DNA of 64,000 nt, from assembly GCF_007829335.1 (NCBI RefSeq), contig NZ_VIWO01000003.1, positions 310,001-374,000 of the forward strand, read 5' to 3'. The position numbers were made by a program, and so were the translations under genes. This DNA comes from Chitinophaga polysaccharea (GTDB lineage: Bacteria > Bacteroidota > Bacteroidia > Chitinophagales > Chitinophagaceae). Each line of letters starts with the position of its first letter. Position 1 is the first letter of the stretch. The notes below the pieces were generated by a model. The model searched no databases. It had not been told where the DNA came from and was given only the letters and a program-made list of their open reading frames with translations. This document shows positions 32,627-42,405 of this stretch, piece by piece.

Positions 32627-33172
32627 ATGGACTTGTCGGATTCCGCACTGCTGGAACGCATGCAGTTACTGGACGATAGAGCTGCCTTCGATGAGCTATA
32701 CCACCGTTATTGGGAACGGCTATACATCGCAGCATACGCCAGGCTGAAGAATGAAGCAGATGCAAAAGATTGTTTACAGGAAGTGTTTGTAGCCCTATGG
32801 CATAAAAGAAAAGCAATTGTCATCCGGGAGCAGCTGGACGCTTACCTTTTCGTTTCGCTCAAGTATCGTGTGCTCAACCATCTCCGTAATCATAACAATT
32901 ACTTAAAGCATCTCGACGTTTTTTCCGCGTTTCCTCATCCGATTTTGCCTTCGGCAGATGACCACCTTTTCCTGGCAGAAATACAACAGGTGATCAGTAA
33001 AACCATCGCAGATATGCCCGAAAAAATGAAGGAAGTATACCTCCTGAGTCGCCGTGACGGCCTGTCGGTGCAGGAAACAGCCACCCGGTTGGATATCTCC
33101 CAGCAAACAGTAAAAAACCAGCTCACCTCCGCCCTGAAACGCCTGAAAGAACGGCTGGGCAACTACCAATAA
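32627..33172 (+). CDS. ECF RNA polymerase sigma factor (FecI-like)
   Basis: 181 residues, standard for an ECF sigma. Region 2 covers about 20-90 (FDELYHRYWERLYIAAYARL, DAKDCLQEVFVALW) and region 4 about 120-175 (MPEKMKEVYLLSRRDGLSVQ, ISQQTVKNQLTSALKRLKE). ATG at 32627 is preferred to the TTG one codon earlier. An anti-sigma FecR follows after 57 bases, then an STN-carrying SusC. This is the classical transmembrane induction chain: substrate at the outer-membrane transporter, STN domain, FecR, sigma release. The probable target is the promoter of the SusC gene at 34408. Divergent from the propeller gene with 136 bases between. Confidence 0.93.
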   Translation: MDLSDSALLERMQLLDDRAAFDELYHRYWERLYIAAYARLKNEADAKDCLQEVFVALWHKRKAIVIREQLDAYLFVSLKYRVLNHLRNHNNYLKHLDVFSAFPHPILPSADDHLFLAEIQQVISKTIADMPEKMKEVYLLSRRDGLSVQETATRLDISQQTVKNQLTSALKRLKERLGNYQ

Positions 33173-33229
33173 AAATTTTTTTTACCGACCTAGTACTACC
33201 GTTTCACAGCGGTGTCTTTAACCATACAA

Positions 33230-34195
33230 ATGGTTAAAAGCGTGGATGATCAAGATAAAATAGCAGGGATTCTCCAGAGGCTTGAAACCGGAACCTGTAC
33301 TCCACAAGAACTGCAATGGCTGCAAGACTGGTATCATTCCCGGGACGGGCAACCGGCGTATACATTCCGGGATGAAGCCCATAAACAGCAACTGAAAACA
33401 GGTGTGCTGGAGGGAATTCACGCGCAACTGGAGCCGGAAGAAGTACCCGTAGTTCGAATGCGCTATCGTTGGCAGATAGCGGCAGCAGTGGTGGCCGGAG
33501 TGATAGGAGCAGGCGGCTGGTGGTTTATGCATAGCTGGGAGCCTCGTCATAAAATGATACAGATAGCAGTGGCTGCGGGACTGCAACAGGAACTGTTCCT
33601 GCCGGATAGCACCCACGTATGGCTCAATGCCGGCGCTAAAATGGAATATCCGCAGGAATTTGGTGACGTACGTACAGTGAAGCTGGATGGAGAAGGGTTC
33701 TTTGATGTAAAACAAGATGAACATCGTCCGTTTGAAGTACATACACAAGATATTCATGTGCAGGTACTCGGTACCTCCTTTGATGTAAAGGCCTATAGCA
33801 CGCTGGATGAAACCCAGGTGACGGTAAAAACCGGGATGGTAAAGGTACTGCACGACCAAAAAGGATTAGATGTACTCAGTGCTAACGACCAGCTCACGTT
33901 TAGCCGGTCGGCGCAACAATACATGAAATCAAAGGCAGACAACCAACAAATCAATGAATGGGCCAATGGAATGATCAGCCTTTCCCAGGTAAGCTTTGCT
34001 GAACTGGCCCTGACGCTGGAAAATCAATACGGAGTACACATCCGCTTTAATCCGGCAGAAATGAAACACGACGAATACACACTGCGATGCAGTAAACAAC
34101 TCACTATCACACAGGTATTAGACCTGGTGAACAGTATTCATCCCGTACAATATGATATAAAAGAGAAAGAGATTACTATACATCGTAAAAACTAA
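33230..34195 (+). CDS. FecR-type anti-sigma factor
   Basis: 321 residues. An N-terminal cytosolic part (about 1-75, LQRLETGTCTPQELQWLQDW) binds the sigma factor. One helix follows (about 83-104, AAAVVAGVIGAGGWWFM), then the periplasmic FecR domain (LFLPDSTHVWLNAGAKMEYP, VKLDGEGFFDVKQDEHRPFE, QVLGTSFDVKAY) and a C-terminal DUF4974-like domain (FAELALTLENQYGVHIRFN to the end). The frame opens at a GTG (33212), but the ATG at 33230 (MVKSVDDQDK) is taken as the start. It relays the signal from the STN domain of the adjacent SusC protein to the sigma factor. Confidence 0.92.
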   Translation: MVKSVDDQDKIAGILQRLETGTCTPQELQWLQDWYHSRDGQPAYTFRDEAHKQQLKTGVLEGIHAQLEPEEVPVVRMRYRWQIAAAVVAGVIGAGGWWFMHSWEPRHKMIQIAVAAGLQQELFLPDSTHVWLNAGAKMEYPQEFGDVRTVKLDGEGFFDVKQDEHRPFEVHTQDIHVQVLGTSFDVKAYSTLDETQVTVKTGMVKVLHDQKGLDVLSANDQLTFSRSAQQYMKSKADNQQINEWANGMISLSQVSFAELALTLENQYGVHIRFNPAEMKHDEYTLRCSKQLTITQVLDLVNSIHPVQYDIKEKEITIHRKN

Positions 34196-34286
34196 TACGC
34201 GCATACAAGGAGGATGCAACCAAAATAGGTAAGGATGGCTACAGCTACTACCATCCCTGCGATAGCTATGTCCCATAGGGAATAAA

Positions 34287-34316
34287 AAACCGCGTCTGTT
34301 GGCGCAGACACGGTTT
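34287..34316 (+). terminator. Probable terminator after the sigma/FecR unit
   Basis: 12-bp stem with one mismatch (34287-34298 AAACCGCGTCTG with 34305-34316), loop TTGGCG, in the 212-base space between FecR and SusC. The following T run is short (TTTTA). It suggests that the SusC operon is transcribed from its own promoter in 34317-34407. Confidence 0.6.
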
Positions 34317-34407
34317 TAGAAAAGTTATATAACAGTCAGGCAGTGAATTGCAGACACGCTTGATGACTGGTATATGCATTTAGTTAACACTAAAATCAAC
34401 CAAATAT

Positions 34408-37400
34408 ATGCAAAAATCGCTTACGCTAACTTTTATACCAGGTCTTATGAGATGGAGCGTAATGGTCACTGTCTTTATACTGGGAGGTTTCACCCTCTTG
34501 TATGCCAACAACGGCTATAGCCAACTGTTACAAAAGGTAAGGGTGACAGAAAAATTTGAGAACGAATCACTCGCTTCCTGTGTCAAAAAATTAGAATCCA
34601 ACTATCACCTTTCTTTCGGGTACGATAACCAGGAACTGGTACGCTACCAGGTGAAAAAAATGAAATTTGTAAATGAACGGCTGGACAAAGTATTAGCTGC
34701 TTTGTTAACCAATACGCCGCTCCATTACCAGGAGAAAAACGGGGTGCTGCTCATTGTAAAAGCAGCTACGCCTGCTATCGCTCTGGCGCCGCCACAAACG
34801 GGTCCCGGCAAAATCAGGGGCGTTGTCACCGATGGCCCAGGCGGCACGCCGATACCGGGAGTGACGATAAAACTGGAAGGTACAAAGTACTATGCAGTTA
34901 CCAATGCTGATGGCAGCTTTGAAATCACCGTGCCCGCCGGCACTTATCAACTTGCCTTTACCAGCATCGGATTTGCAGCTCAAACGGTACCTGCCGTGAA
35001 AGTACTTTCCGGCGCAGTAGCTATGCAAAAAATAGTGATGACTGTTGCGGCTTCTCATTTAACTGAAGCGGTGGTAATTGGTTACGGCGTACAGGAGAGA
35101 CGAAGTCTGCTGGGATCTGTGGCCAGTTACTCACCCGGTAAAGAACCCGGTCAAACGCCCATTACGCTGGATCAGGCCATGGTGGGTAAATTGCCCGGTG
35201 TATTCATTGCTCCCTCCAGCGGTGTGCCTGGAGCGGCCACCAATATTACCATCCGCGGTATCAGTACGCTGAATCCAAACGGTAACTCGCCACTGATTGT
35301 GGTAGATGGGGTACCGATTTATGGTATTGATCCAAATCTCAATACCGTCAACTATAACCAGGGCCAGGCACAGGGCTTTTCTTTCGGAGGTAACCAGGTA
35401 CAGAATGAATACCGTCAGCCCACCACCTTTGAAAAAAATCCACTGGCTACTATTAACCCGGATGATATTGAATCCATAGAGGTGCTGAAAGATGCCTATT
35501 CAACCGCCATCTATGGTTCCCGGGGATCTGCCGGTGTAATACTCATCACCACCAAGAAGGGAAGCCGTGGTAAAATGCGGGTAGATGCGCAATACAGCTT
35601 GTCGGTGAGCAAGCCCCGTAATTTACCATCTCTCATGACAGGTGATCAGTACGCAGATTTTTATAACGAACTTTTCAGGCAGAAGGATTCTATCGGTAAA
35701 GCCCAGTCCGGTTGGTACATTCCACTTAATTACAAATTTCCTAAAGGCTTGAACACCAACTGGCTCGATGAAATAGTACGCAATGCCATTGGCCAGGATG
35801 CGCAGGTATCTATGAGTGGCAGTACTGATAAATCCAATTATTATGTAAGCCTGGGTTATAATAAGGAGCAATCTTATATCGTCAACAACGATTTTACCCG
35901 CTACCAGGCACGTGTGAACTTCGATAACCAGGTGCTTAAGTCGCTCAAAGTAGGAGTGAGCATGTCCATGAACCAGGCTACCAATAACTCACTCAACGCG
36001 CAAAGTGTGTATCGCAGCGCCGTACAAAAAGCACCCAACATCGGTGTATACGATAGCACCGGGAAATATAACTGGCTGTTTGGTAAAAATCCTACCGGTC
36101 CGGAAGATGTATCCAACCCGGTTGGCGAGGCACGTTCCGGCCAAAATTATAGCACCGACAGCCGTGTGCTGGGCAATGTATTTGCCGACCTGAAAATATT
36201 ACCGGGGCTTAACGCGCACACCGACATGGGAATAGACTGGATTAATTCCCGTTCCTACGACCGTATCATCGATCGCCCCAGAACCGTGGGTGGTAGCGCG
36301 AATGAATCCCAGCAGCAACTCCGCAAATGGGTGATCAACAACCGCCTCGACTTTAACAAAATGATCGGCGATGGACATGCCATCAGCGCCATGGTGGGAC
36401 AGAGCTACGAAAAATCAGTAGAAAATATTAATACCGTATATGGTACCCAATTCCTCAACGACGACATGCTGAGTATCATTACCGCTAACAATAAAAGAGT
36501 ACTGAACTCTTTGCAACAGCAGTGGGCACAGGTATCTTACCTGGGTCGCCTGAACTATGAATTCAAACACCGCTACCTGGCCGGCGTTACCTATCGCATG
36601 GATGGCTCCTCCCGTTTCTCCGCCAATCACCGCTATGTAGGATTTCCTTCCTTTGCCCTGGGATGGGTGCCCAGTGAGGAAAGTTTTCTGAAAGGCGTAA
36701 AAGGAATTGATCAGCTGAAAGTACGTGCCAGCGTAGGATTTACGGGCAATGATGGCGGTAATGGCTACTACGGTAACCAGGGCCAGTATATTATAGACGT
36801 GTACGGCGCTACCTATGGCAATACACCTACCATTGCTAACAAACAACCGGCTAATCCCAACCTGCAATGGGAACGTACCACCACCTGGAACATAGGCGCT
36901 GATATCAGTTTACTGAACGGTCGTATCAATGCTACGTTAGACTACTATCGCCGTCAAACTTCCAATGCCATCCTGCAATCTGCCCTGCCTTACTTTATGG
37001 GCTTCAGCCTGCAACAACAGAACCGCGCGGACCTCAACAACAAAGGGTTGGAGTTTAGTGTAACCACACAAAACATCAACCACAAGGCGTTCACCTGGAC
37101 CACCACCTTCAATATTTCAGGTAACCGTAACATCGTTACCCGTTTACACCAGATCAATGAAGAACAATTGGCACAACAAAATGAAACTTCTGGTGGCCGC
37201 TTCTGGCGCGTGGGCCATTCTGCCACTGCCTTTTATCTGTATGACTGGGCAGGCGTAAATCCTGATAACGGGCAACCACAGTGGAGCGATAACGGCGGCA
37301 AACTTTCAGAAAAGCCCATCCAGGTGCAATATCCCAATGCTCCCTATACCCATCGGAAATATATGGGTGATGCCATGCCGGTTGTATTTGGCGGATTTGG

Positions 37401-37935
37401 TAACAACTTTACCTATAAAGGATTTGAACTGAACTGTTTCTTCTCCTTCTCCGCAGGCAATAAAATGTATAACGGGGCTAAGGCAGGTATGTACAGCTAC
37501 CTGGGTAGCTCTTATTTTGCCAACAATGTGTACAACCTCTCCACAGACCTGCTGGATTATTGGAAAACACCAGGACAGCAAACAAGTATCCCGGCCCTCT
37601 TCAATAACTCCAACTATTCACCTGCAGGTTTCGGTACCTCTTATGATTATACACTCGACCGGAAAAATTCCCGGTTCCTGGAAGACGCTTCCTTCCTCAA
37701 ATTGCGCAGCGTCGTGTTAGGATATAATTTCAACAAAGATGCGCTGAAGCGTATGAGAATACTGACCGCCCTGAAAGTATATGCCGAAGCAAACAATGTG
37801 TTTATCCTCACGAAGTATTCAGGACTCGATCCGGAAGTAAGCGCATATGGATCGTCTGCGTTGAATATGGGGTATGATGAATTAACCATGCCTGCTCCGC
37901 GTACCTGGAGAATTGGATTGAAAGCATCTTTCTAA
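34408..37935 (+). CDS. SusC/RagA TonB-linked outer-membrane transporter with STN signalling domain
   Basis: 1175 residues. A signal segment (about 12-38, ending YANNGYSQ) precedes an STN domain (about 42-118, EKFENESLASCVKKLESNYH, ERLDKVLAALLTNTPLHYQE). A carboxypeptidase-like regulatory domain follows (about 130-215, IRGVVTDGPGGTPIPGVTIK, VVIGYGVQERR), then the plug (DQAMVGKLPGVFIAPSSGVP, TIRGISTLN, PLIVVDGVP, VLKDAYSTAIYGSRGSAGVI) and the 22-strand barrel. The STN domain marks it as a transducer for the FecR just upstream. It imports a substrate with energy from TonB, capped by the SusD protein encoded next. No carbohydrate enzymes adjoin, so the substrate need not be a sugar. Confidence 0.94.
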   Translation: MQKSLTLTFIPGLMRWSVMVTVFILGGFTLLYANNGYSQLLQKVRVTEKFENESLASCVKKLESNYHLSFGYDNQELVRYQVKKMKFVNERLDKVLAALLTNTPLHYQEKNGVLLIVKAATPAIALAPPQTGPGKIRGVVTDGPGGTPIPGVTIKLEGTKYYAVTNADGSFEITVPAGTYQLAFTSIGFAAQTVPAVKVLSGAVAMQKIVMTVAASHLTEAVVIGYGVQERRSLLGSVASYSPGKEPGQTPITLDQAMVGKLPGVFIAPSSGVPGAATNITIRGISTLNPNGNSPLIVVDGVPIYGIDPNLNTVNYNQGQAQGFSFGGNQVQNEYRQPTTFEKNPLATINPDDIESIEVLKDAYSTAIYGSRGSAGVILITTKKGSRGKMRVDAQYSLSVSKPRNLPSLMTGDQYADFYNELFRQKDSIGKAQSGWYIPLNYKFPKGLNTNWLDEIVRNAIGQDAQVSMSGSTDKSNYYVSLGYNKEQSYIVNNDFTRYQARVNFDNQVLKSLKVGVSMSMNQATNNSLNAQSVYRSAVQKAPNIGVYDSTGKYNWLFGKNPTGPEDVSNPVGEARSGQNYSTDSRVLGNVFADLKILPGLNAHTDMGIDWINSRSYDRIIDRPRTVGGSANESQQQLRKWVINNRLDFNKMIGDGHAISAMVGQSYEKSVENINTVYGTQFLNDDMLSIITANNKRVLNSLQQQWAQVSYLGRLNYEFKHRYLAGVTYRMDGSSRFSANHRYVGFPSFALGWVPSEESFLKGVKGIDQLKVRASVGFTGNDGGNGYYGNQGQYIIDVYGATYGNTPTIANKQPANPNLQWERTTTWNIGADISLLNGRINATLDYYRRQTSNAILQSALPYFMGFSLQQQNRADLNNKGLEFSVTTQNINHKAFTWTTTFNISGNRNIVTRLHQINEEQLAQQNETSGGRFWRVGHSATAFYLYDWAGVNPDNGQPQWSDNGGKLSEKPIQVQYPNAPYTHRKYMGDAMPVVFGGFGNNFTYKGFELNCFFSFSAGNKMYNGAKAGMYSYLGSSYFANNVYNLSTDLLDYWKTPGQQTSIPALFNNSNYSPAGFGTSYDYTLDRKNSRFLEDASFLKLRSVVLGYNFNKDALKRMRILTALKVYAEANNVFILTKYSGLDPEVSAYGSSALNMGYDELTMPAPRTWRIGLKASF

Positions 37936-37955
37936 AATTTTAAACTGAGCCGGAT

Positions 37956-39341
37956 ATGAAAAAATACAGATACCATATAAGCTTGTTTACCTTGTTGCTG
38001 GCACTTTGTGCCTGCAACAAGCAACTGGACCTGAAGCCGGAAAATACCATGGTAGAGTCGGAATTGCTGAAGAACGAACCTACCACCGTCAACTACCTTG
38101 CGGATACTTATATCCGTATGATGAATGCCTGCGCCGGTAATAACTACATATTTGGAGATGTTACGGGTAATGTTGCCAGTGGTTTTGATCAGAATATTGT
38201 AAACGGAACCATCGACCCGAGTAGTGAAAACTACGCTTCCCTGTGGTCTGCTCCTTACCTGGCCATTAACCAGGCGAACGTGATCATTACACAGTTGCCA
38301 AGATGGGCACAATTCGATAAGTCCAGGCAAGCGGTGTATATAGCTGAGGCCAAATTTATCCGCGCATTTTGTTATCTGACCCTGATCCAATTGTACGGTG
38401 ATGGTGCACTGCAAAACAAACCGGATAATATGGGCGTACCGCTGCGCCTCGGCGCGTTCGATGGTTATGATGGTTCCCAGGATATACCCCGTGCTACCAA
38501 TAAGGCCGTATACACGCAGATATTGAAAGACCTGGATGAAGCCATTGCAGATCTGCCGGCGAACCGCGGCGATGCACTAAACCAGGCGAGTCGTGCTACT
38601 AAAGGTGCTGCCAATGCGCTGGCTGCCAGAACCTGCCTGTATACCCGTCAATACGACAAAGCCGCCGCTTACGCCCAGGCAGCAATGGCCGGTAACTATT
38701 ACCAGCTGCAATCCAATTTCTGGACGTTGTGGCCGGATCATAACAAGCAGAGTACCGGAAGCTACCCGCTCAGCAGCGAACTCCTGTTTGCCTTCCCGGA
38801 AAGCTATAACAAGTCATCTAAGTACAACGATAATAACGGTATTTACTACGCTTCCGGCTATACCAAGCCGCTGCCTTCCTTTCTGGCAACTTATGGCGCA
38901 GGAGATGAAAGAAATGACAGCCTGATGCTGTATTATAAAGCCATTATCCGCAAATTCACAGATACAAATACAAGGGATAATGTGCCCATGATACGCTTGC
39001 CGGAAGTAATGCTCACCGCTGCAGAAGCACTGGCGCATACGCAGGGTATTAACGGCACTTCTATCAACCTGCTTAACCAGGTATACGCCCGCGCCTATAC
39101 GAAAAATGGCGTGCCGCATGTATATACGGCTGCAGATTTTGGCACACCCACGGACCTCATTACCCGCATATTGCAGGAACGCAAATGGGAACTGGCCTTT
39201 GAAGGATTTGCCCGCTTCGATGCCATCCGCAACGACATGGCGCCCAACCCGCAATTGCCGGCCAACCGCTATGCCTTGCCGGTTCCCCAGCATGAAATAG
39301 ATATCACCCAAGGCCTGATCAAACAAAATCCAGGCTACTGA
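37956..39341 (+). CDS. SusD/RagB substrate-binding lipoprotein
   Basis: 461 residues. The lipoprotein signal (LFTLLLALCAC, Cys about 20) is followed by the SusD helical fold with TPR-like units: APYLAINQANVIITQLPRWA, AEAKFIRAFCYLTLIQLYGD, PRATNKAVYTQILKDLDEAI, and near the end LTRIL-type ERKWELAFEGFARFDAIRND and NRYALPVPQHEIDITQG. It is surface-exposed and forms the lid of the SusC transporter encoded 20 bases upstream. At 461 residues it is on the short side for the family. Ligand unknown. Confidence 0.93.
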   Translation: MKKYRYHISLFTLLLALCACNKQLDLKPENTMVESELLKNEPTTVNYLADTYIRMMNACAGNNYIFGDVTGNVASGFDQNIVNGTIDPSSENYASLWSAPYLAINQANVIITQLPRWAQFDKSRQAVYIAEAKFIRAFCYLTLIQLYGDGALQNKPDNMGVPLRLGAFDGYDGSQDIPRATNKAVYTQILKDLDEAIADLPANRGDALNQASRATKGAANALAARTCLYTRQYDKAAAYAQAAMAGNYYQLQSNFWTLWPDHNKQSTGSYPLSSELLFAFPESYNKSSKYNDNNGIYYASGYTKPLPSFLATYGAGDERNDSLMLYYKAIIRKFTDTNTRDNVPMIRLPEVMLTAAEALAHTQGINGTSINLLNQVYARAYTKNGVPHVYTAADFGTPTDLITRILQERKWELAFEGFARFDAIRNDMAPNPQLPANRYALPVPQHEIDITQGLIKQNPGY

Positions 39342-39364
39342 TTATCATACGGAAACTAAAATAC

Positions 39365-40576
39365 ATGCAAATGAAGAAAATCATCACAGCCATTTCGGGG
39401 ACCCTGATCAGTTTGGGCAGCTTTGCCCAAACTGGCCAGGAGATCATACTCCAGGGCACCATTACCGGCGATCTGAAAGGACACAATAAAATGTATCTCT
39501 ACTCCCGCACTTATCACGACTCTACCACGATAGAAAACGGGAAATATACCTTTCATATCCCCTTTAAGGAACCCGTATTCCTGATCCTGTACCCGGAATA
39601 CATAAAGGCGGAAAGGCAAATGTATACACCCTTCGGTATTCTCATGGATAAACCCGTTACTTACACGGTTACCAGCGATATCGCCAAAGGACTGAATGCC
39701 TCCACCGTAAAAGGTTCAGAAGCAGTAGAATTATTACAGGCCTACGGAAAGGATAAATCGGCCGCCTGGAAATCTATCAGTGAAGTGCTGAAGAAAGAAT
39801 ATGGCCAGCCGTGGCTGCAGGAATCAGATCCCCGCTACGCCGCGTTCGAAGAAAGACAGAAAGCTTTGCAGCAACAATACCTGGTGCCCTTGCTGCAAAA
39901 GCTGGTCAAAGAACATCCGGATTCCTATGCATCGGTATTTAGCCTGGGAGAATCCAAAAGTATCATGACGATAGATCAACAGAATCGGCTGTACGAAGGG
40001 TTGTCTTCTAAGATGAAACAAACAAAAGAAGCCAAAGAGTTTCACGAATTCGCACAGGGACTTAAAAATTCAGCCGTAGGCAGAAAAGTGAAAAACTTTA
40101 CTCTGCCGGATGAAAAAGATCAACCCCTCGCATTCAGCCAGTTCAAAGGAAAGTATGTGCTGATCGATTTCTGGGCTAGCTGGTGCGGTCCCTGCCGTAA
40201 ATCATTCCCGCATATGCGTGAAGTATTCCAGCAGTATAAAGATCAGAACTTTGATATTTACAGCATCTCCATCGATAAGAGTAAGGAGGACTGGTTGAAA
40301 GCAGTGGCGCAGGAAAACAATCCCTGGAAGCAAACGCTGGACAATATCAATATTGCAGGCAGCGGCTTTGCCATCACCGGCGTACCTACCACTTACCTGA
40401 TCAGCCCCGATGGCGTGATCCTGATGAAAGAAGTTGGTTTTAATTCCGATGGAACCGGTGCTATTGAAAAGAAACTGGCAGAACTGTTTGGCGGAAGAAA
40501 GGTAACTACAGCAGAAACGTCTAAACCAGCCACCGGTAAGATCACAAAAGCCATTCCTATGGCTACCATGCAATAA
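39365..40576 (+). CDS. TlpA-type thioredoxin-fold lipoprotein-less secreted protein, DUF4369 N-terminus
   Basis: 403 residues. Sec signal (about 1-20, SLGSFAQ), a DUF4369 beta domain (about 22-115, IILQGTITGDLKGHNKMYLY), a helical linker (about 120-235) and a TlpA/AhpC-TSA thioredoxin domain (about 240-380) with the redox motif WCGPC (Cys274, Cys277). A Lys/Thr-rich tail follows. Located in the periplasm. In Bacteroidota such proteins reduce disulfides or act on imported material, and they often follow SusCD pairs. It starts 23 bases after the SusD stop; ATG 39371 is an alternative start. A second, diverged copy follows. Confidence 0.88.
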   Translation: MQMKKIITAISGTLISLGSFAQTGQEIILQGTITGDLKGHNKMYLYSRTYHDSTTIENGKYTFHIPFKEPVFLILYPEYIKAERQMYTPFGILMDKPVTYTVTSDIAKGLNASTVKGSEAVELLQAYGKDKSAAWKSISEVLKKEYGQPWLQESDPRYAAFEERQKALQQQYLVPLLQKLVKEHPDSYASVFSLGESKSIMTIDQQNRLYEGLSSKMKQTKEAKEFHEFAQGLKNSAVGRKVKNFTLPDEKDQPLAFSQFKGKYVLIDFWASWCGPCRKSFPHMREVFQQYKDQNFDIYSISIDKSKEDWLKAVAQENNPWKQTLDNINIAGSGFAITGVPTTYLISPDGVILMKEVGFNSDGTGAIEKKLAELFGGRKVTTAETSKPATGKITKAIPMATMQ

Positions 40577-40595
40577 CTTCATCAAACACTTTTAC

Positions 40596-41768
40596 ATGAA
40601 ACGATGCCAACATGCATTTGCCGGCATACTGTTGCTGCTGGCGGGAAGTACGCTCTCCGCCACGGCGCAGCAGGGAAAGAAGTTTATCACCGTAAGTGGT
40701 AAAATTAAATTTCCGCCGCCGGCAGAACAACAACAAAAGTTCCCCTTCCGCGTACAGAAACAAGTAGGCGATGAACGGGTGACCATCGACACCATTCACC
40801 TGAAACCCGATGGTAGCTATAGCGTTAAGATCGATGCCACCAGGCCACAATTCTATATTCTCAACGAGTTTGAAGAAGACCGCCTTACCATCTGGGCTGG
40901 AAAAGACAACCTGAAGATCGATTTCCGTGGCATGGATACCGCGAAAATCAAGTATAAAAATCCTCCCTACGTATTTATTGAAGGGAGTAAAGAAAATGAC
41001 CTGATTAACCAGGTGAACTTTATCAGCTATCGTAACTACCAGCAATCAATTGAAAACGGACAGCTGCAATACAAGGCTTCGCTGGCCAAAGACACAGCGC
41101 TGGAGAAAGCGCTGGGCAGGCAGTACGACTGGTTGAGTAACGACATGCGAGAGAGAATAAAGCTACTCATTCGCATGAACCAGCACACGCCGGTGTTGAT
41201 GTATGCGCTGGACTACCTGCATCCCCGCAAGGATAAGGAGCTGATCCTGGCAGAAGCAAGCCGCCTCGCCAAAGCATATCCCTGGCTGGCAGAAGCTAAA
41301 CAGAAAAGGGAAGACATAGAAAGAGCAGAAGCCATTGCCCGGAAAACCGGCATCGGCGCGGTAGCCATGGACTTTGTACAGAATAACACCAACGGAAAAC
41401 CGATAAAGCTGTCGGATTACCGTGGTAAATATGTGCTGCTCGACTTCTGGGCCAGCTGGTGTGGACCTTGTCGCGCAGAAAATCCCAATGTACTGGACAA
41501 TTACGAACGCTTCCACGTCAAAGGCCTGGAAATACTGGGCGTATCATTGGATGATAAGAAAGACGCCTGGATAAAAGCCATCAAAGATGACGGTCTCGAA
41601 TGGACACATGTCAGCGATCTGAAAGGCTGGAAAAATGCAGTAGCGAAAGAATACAATATCCGGGCAGTTCCCAGCAACTTCCTGATCGACAAAGAAGGGA
41701 AAATTGTAGCCGTAAACCTGCGCGGCGAAGAGCTGACCAGCAAGCTGGAACAGATTTTTGGTAAATAA
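40596..41768 (+). CDS. Second TlpA-type thioredoxin-fold protein
   Basis: 390 residues. Signal peptide (about 1-24, STLSATAQ), an N-terminal beta domain related to DUF4369 (ITVSGKIKFPPPAEQQQKFP, IHLKPDGSYSVKIDATRPQF), a helical middle (about 130-240) and a TlpA domain (about 245-388) with WCGPC (Cys289, Cys292). The layout matches the preceding gene, so the two probably arose by an old duplication. Periplasmic thiol-disulfide activity is expected. It lies 19 bases after its neighbour, within the SusCD operon. Confidence 0.88.
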   Translation: MKRCQHAFAGILLLLAGSTLSATAQQGKKFITVSGKIKFPPPAEQQQKFPFRVQKQVGDERVTIDTIHLKPDGSYSVKIDATRPQFYILNEFEEDRLTIWAGKDNLKIDFRGMDTAKIKYKNPPYVFIEGSKENDLINQVNFISYRNYQQSIENGQLQYKASLAKDTALEKALGRQYDWLSNDMRERIKLLIRMNQHTPVLMYALDYLHPRKDKELILAEASRLAKAYPWLAEAKQKREDIERAEAIARKTGIGAVAMDFVQNNTNGKPIKLSDYRGKYVLLDFWASWCGPCRAENPNVLDNYERFHVKGLEILGVSLDDKKDAWIKAIKDDGLEWTHVSDLKGWKNAVAKEYNIRAVPSNFLIDKEGKIVAVNLRGEELTSKLEQIFGK

Positions 41769-41796
41769 TGAAATCACCTGTAATTAAGTAACGTTT

Positions 41797-42303
41797 ATGA
41801 AGAGAATACTCACACTGTTGTTAATCTGTTGCAGTACCGCCACCATGGCTCAAATACAGGCAGCAAAGAAGATCATACCGGATTATACCCACGAAACCAT
41901 CATCAAAAACTCTCCCGTGAAAATCTGGCGGGTCATCCGGAACCTGCCACAGGTAAAGGATTACTCTAATGGCATGATTAAAGACGTACAGATCACCGGG
42001 GAAGGCGATAACCGTGTGCGGGAAATTACTTTCGCCGACAACACCAAACGTAAAGATGCGATTGAGCAGGTACATGAATCCTATAAGTTTTTTGTATTCA
42101 ACATCGTTTCCCCGCTGCCGGCGGGCATTACCCGTGCTACGGTAACCGCCCTGGTAGAATCCATGCCGGATAAGGATGATATGTCGGTAGTAAGATGGAG
42201 TATTATACTGGAGGGAGATAAAGGTAGCCGCAAGCCTTTGGTAGATACGCTTTCTGCCGAAATTGCCAACTACGAAACCGGACTGAAAAAGATGCTGGAA
42301 TAA
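41797..42303 (+). CDS. Secreted SRPBCC (START-like) protein
   Basis: 168 residues. Sec signal (about 1-19, STATMAQ) and a helix-grip fold: ETIIKNSPVKIWRVIRNLPQ, VKDYSNGMIKDVQITGEGDN, REITFADN, and the long C-terminal helix IANYETGLKKMLE. SRPBCC domains bind hydrophobic small molecules or act as cyclases. A periplasmic member in an import operon could carry the transported ligand, but this is inference. It is the last gene of the SusC operon, 28 bases after the thioredoxin gene and 10 bases before a strong hairpin terminator. Confidence 0.8.
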   Translation: MKRILTLLLICCSTATMAQIQAAKKIIPDYTHETIIKNSPVKIWRVIRNLPQVKDYSNGMIKDVQITGEGDNRVREITFADNTKRKDAIEQVHESYKFFVFNIVSPLPAGITRATVTALVESMPDKDDMSVVRWSIILEGDKGSRKPLVDTLSAEIANYETGLKKMLE

Positions 42304-42313
42304 ATAGAGATGG

Positions 42314-42363
42314 TTTTTTTCCTGCCCGGTGGCCCTTATAGCATTACCAGGGCAGGAAAAAAA
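42314..42363. terminator. Terminator closing the SusC operon
   Basis: Perfect 14-bp stem (42314-42327 TTTTTTTCCTGCCC with 42350-42363), with a further GGT/ACC pair inside and a 16-base loop. It lies between the SRPBCC stop and the promoter of the HAD gene. Confidence 0.8.
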
Positions 42364-42376
42364 CGAGGGAATCGTG

Positions 42377-42384
42377 TATCTTTG
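42377..42384 (+). promoter_or_regulatory. -7 promoter box of the HAD gene
   Basis: TATCTTTG, an exact match to the Bacteroidota consensus TAnnTTTG, 21 bases before the ATG at 42406 and just after the terminator. No -33 TTTG is seen at the right distance. It supports the downstream start choice. Confidence 0.65.
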
Positions 42385-42405
42385 CGCCTTACTAAAAAGG
42401 GCCTT

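Noticed and set aside
32491..32661. Longer N-terminus of the beta-propeller protein
   Set aside because: It would overlap the sigma-factor start and place the signal peptide inside the protein.
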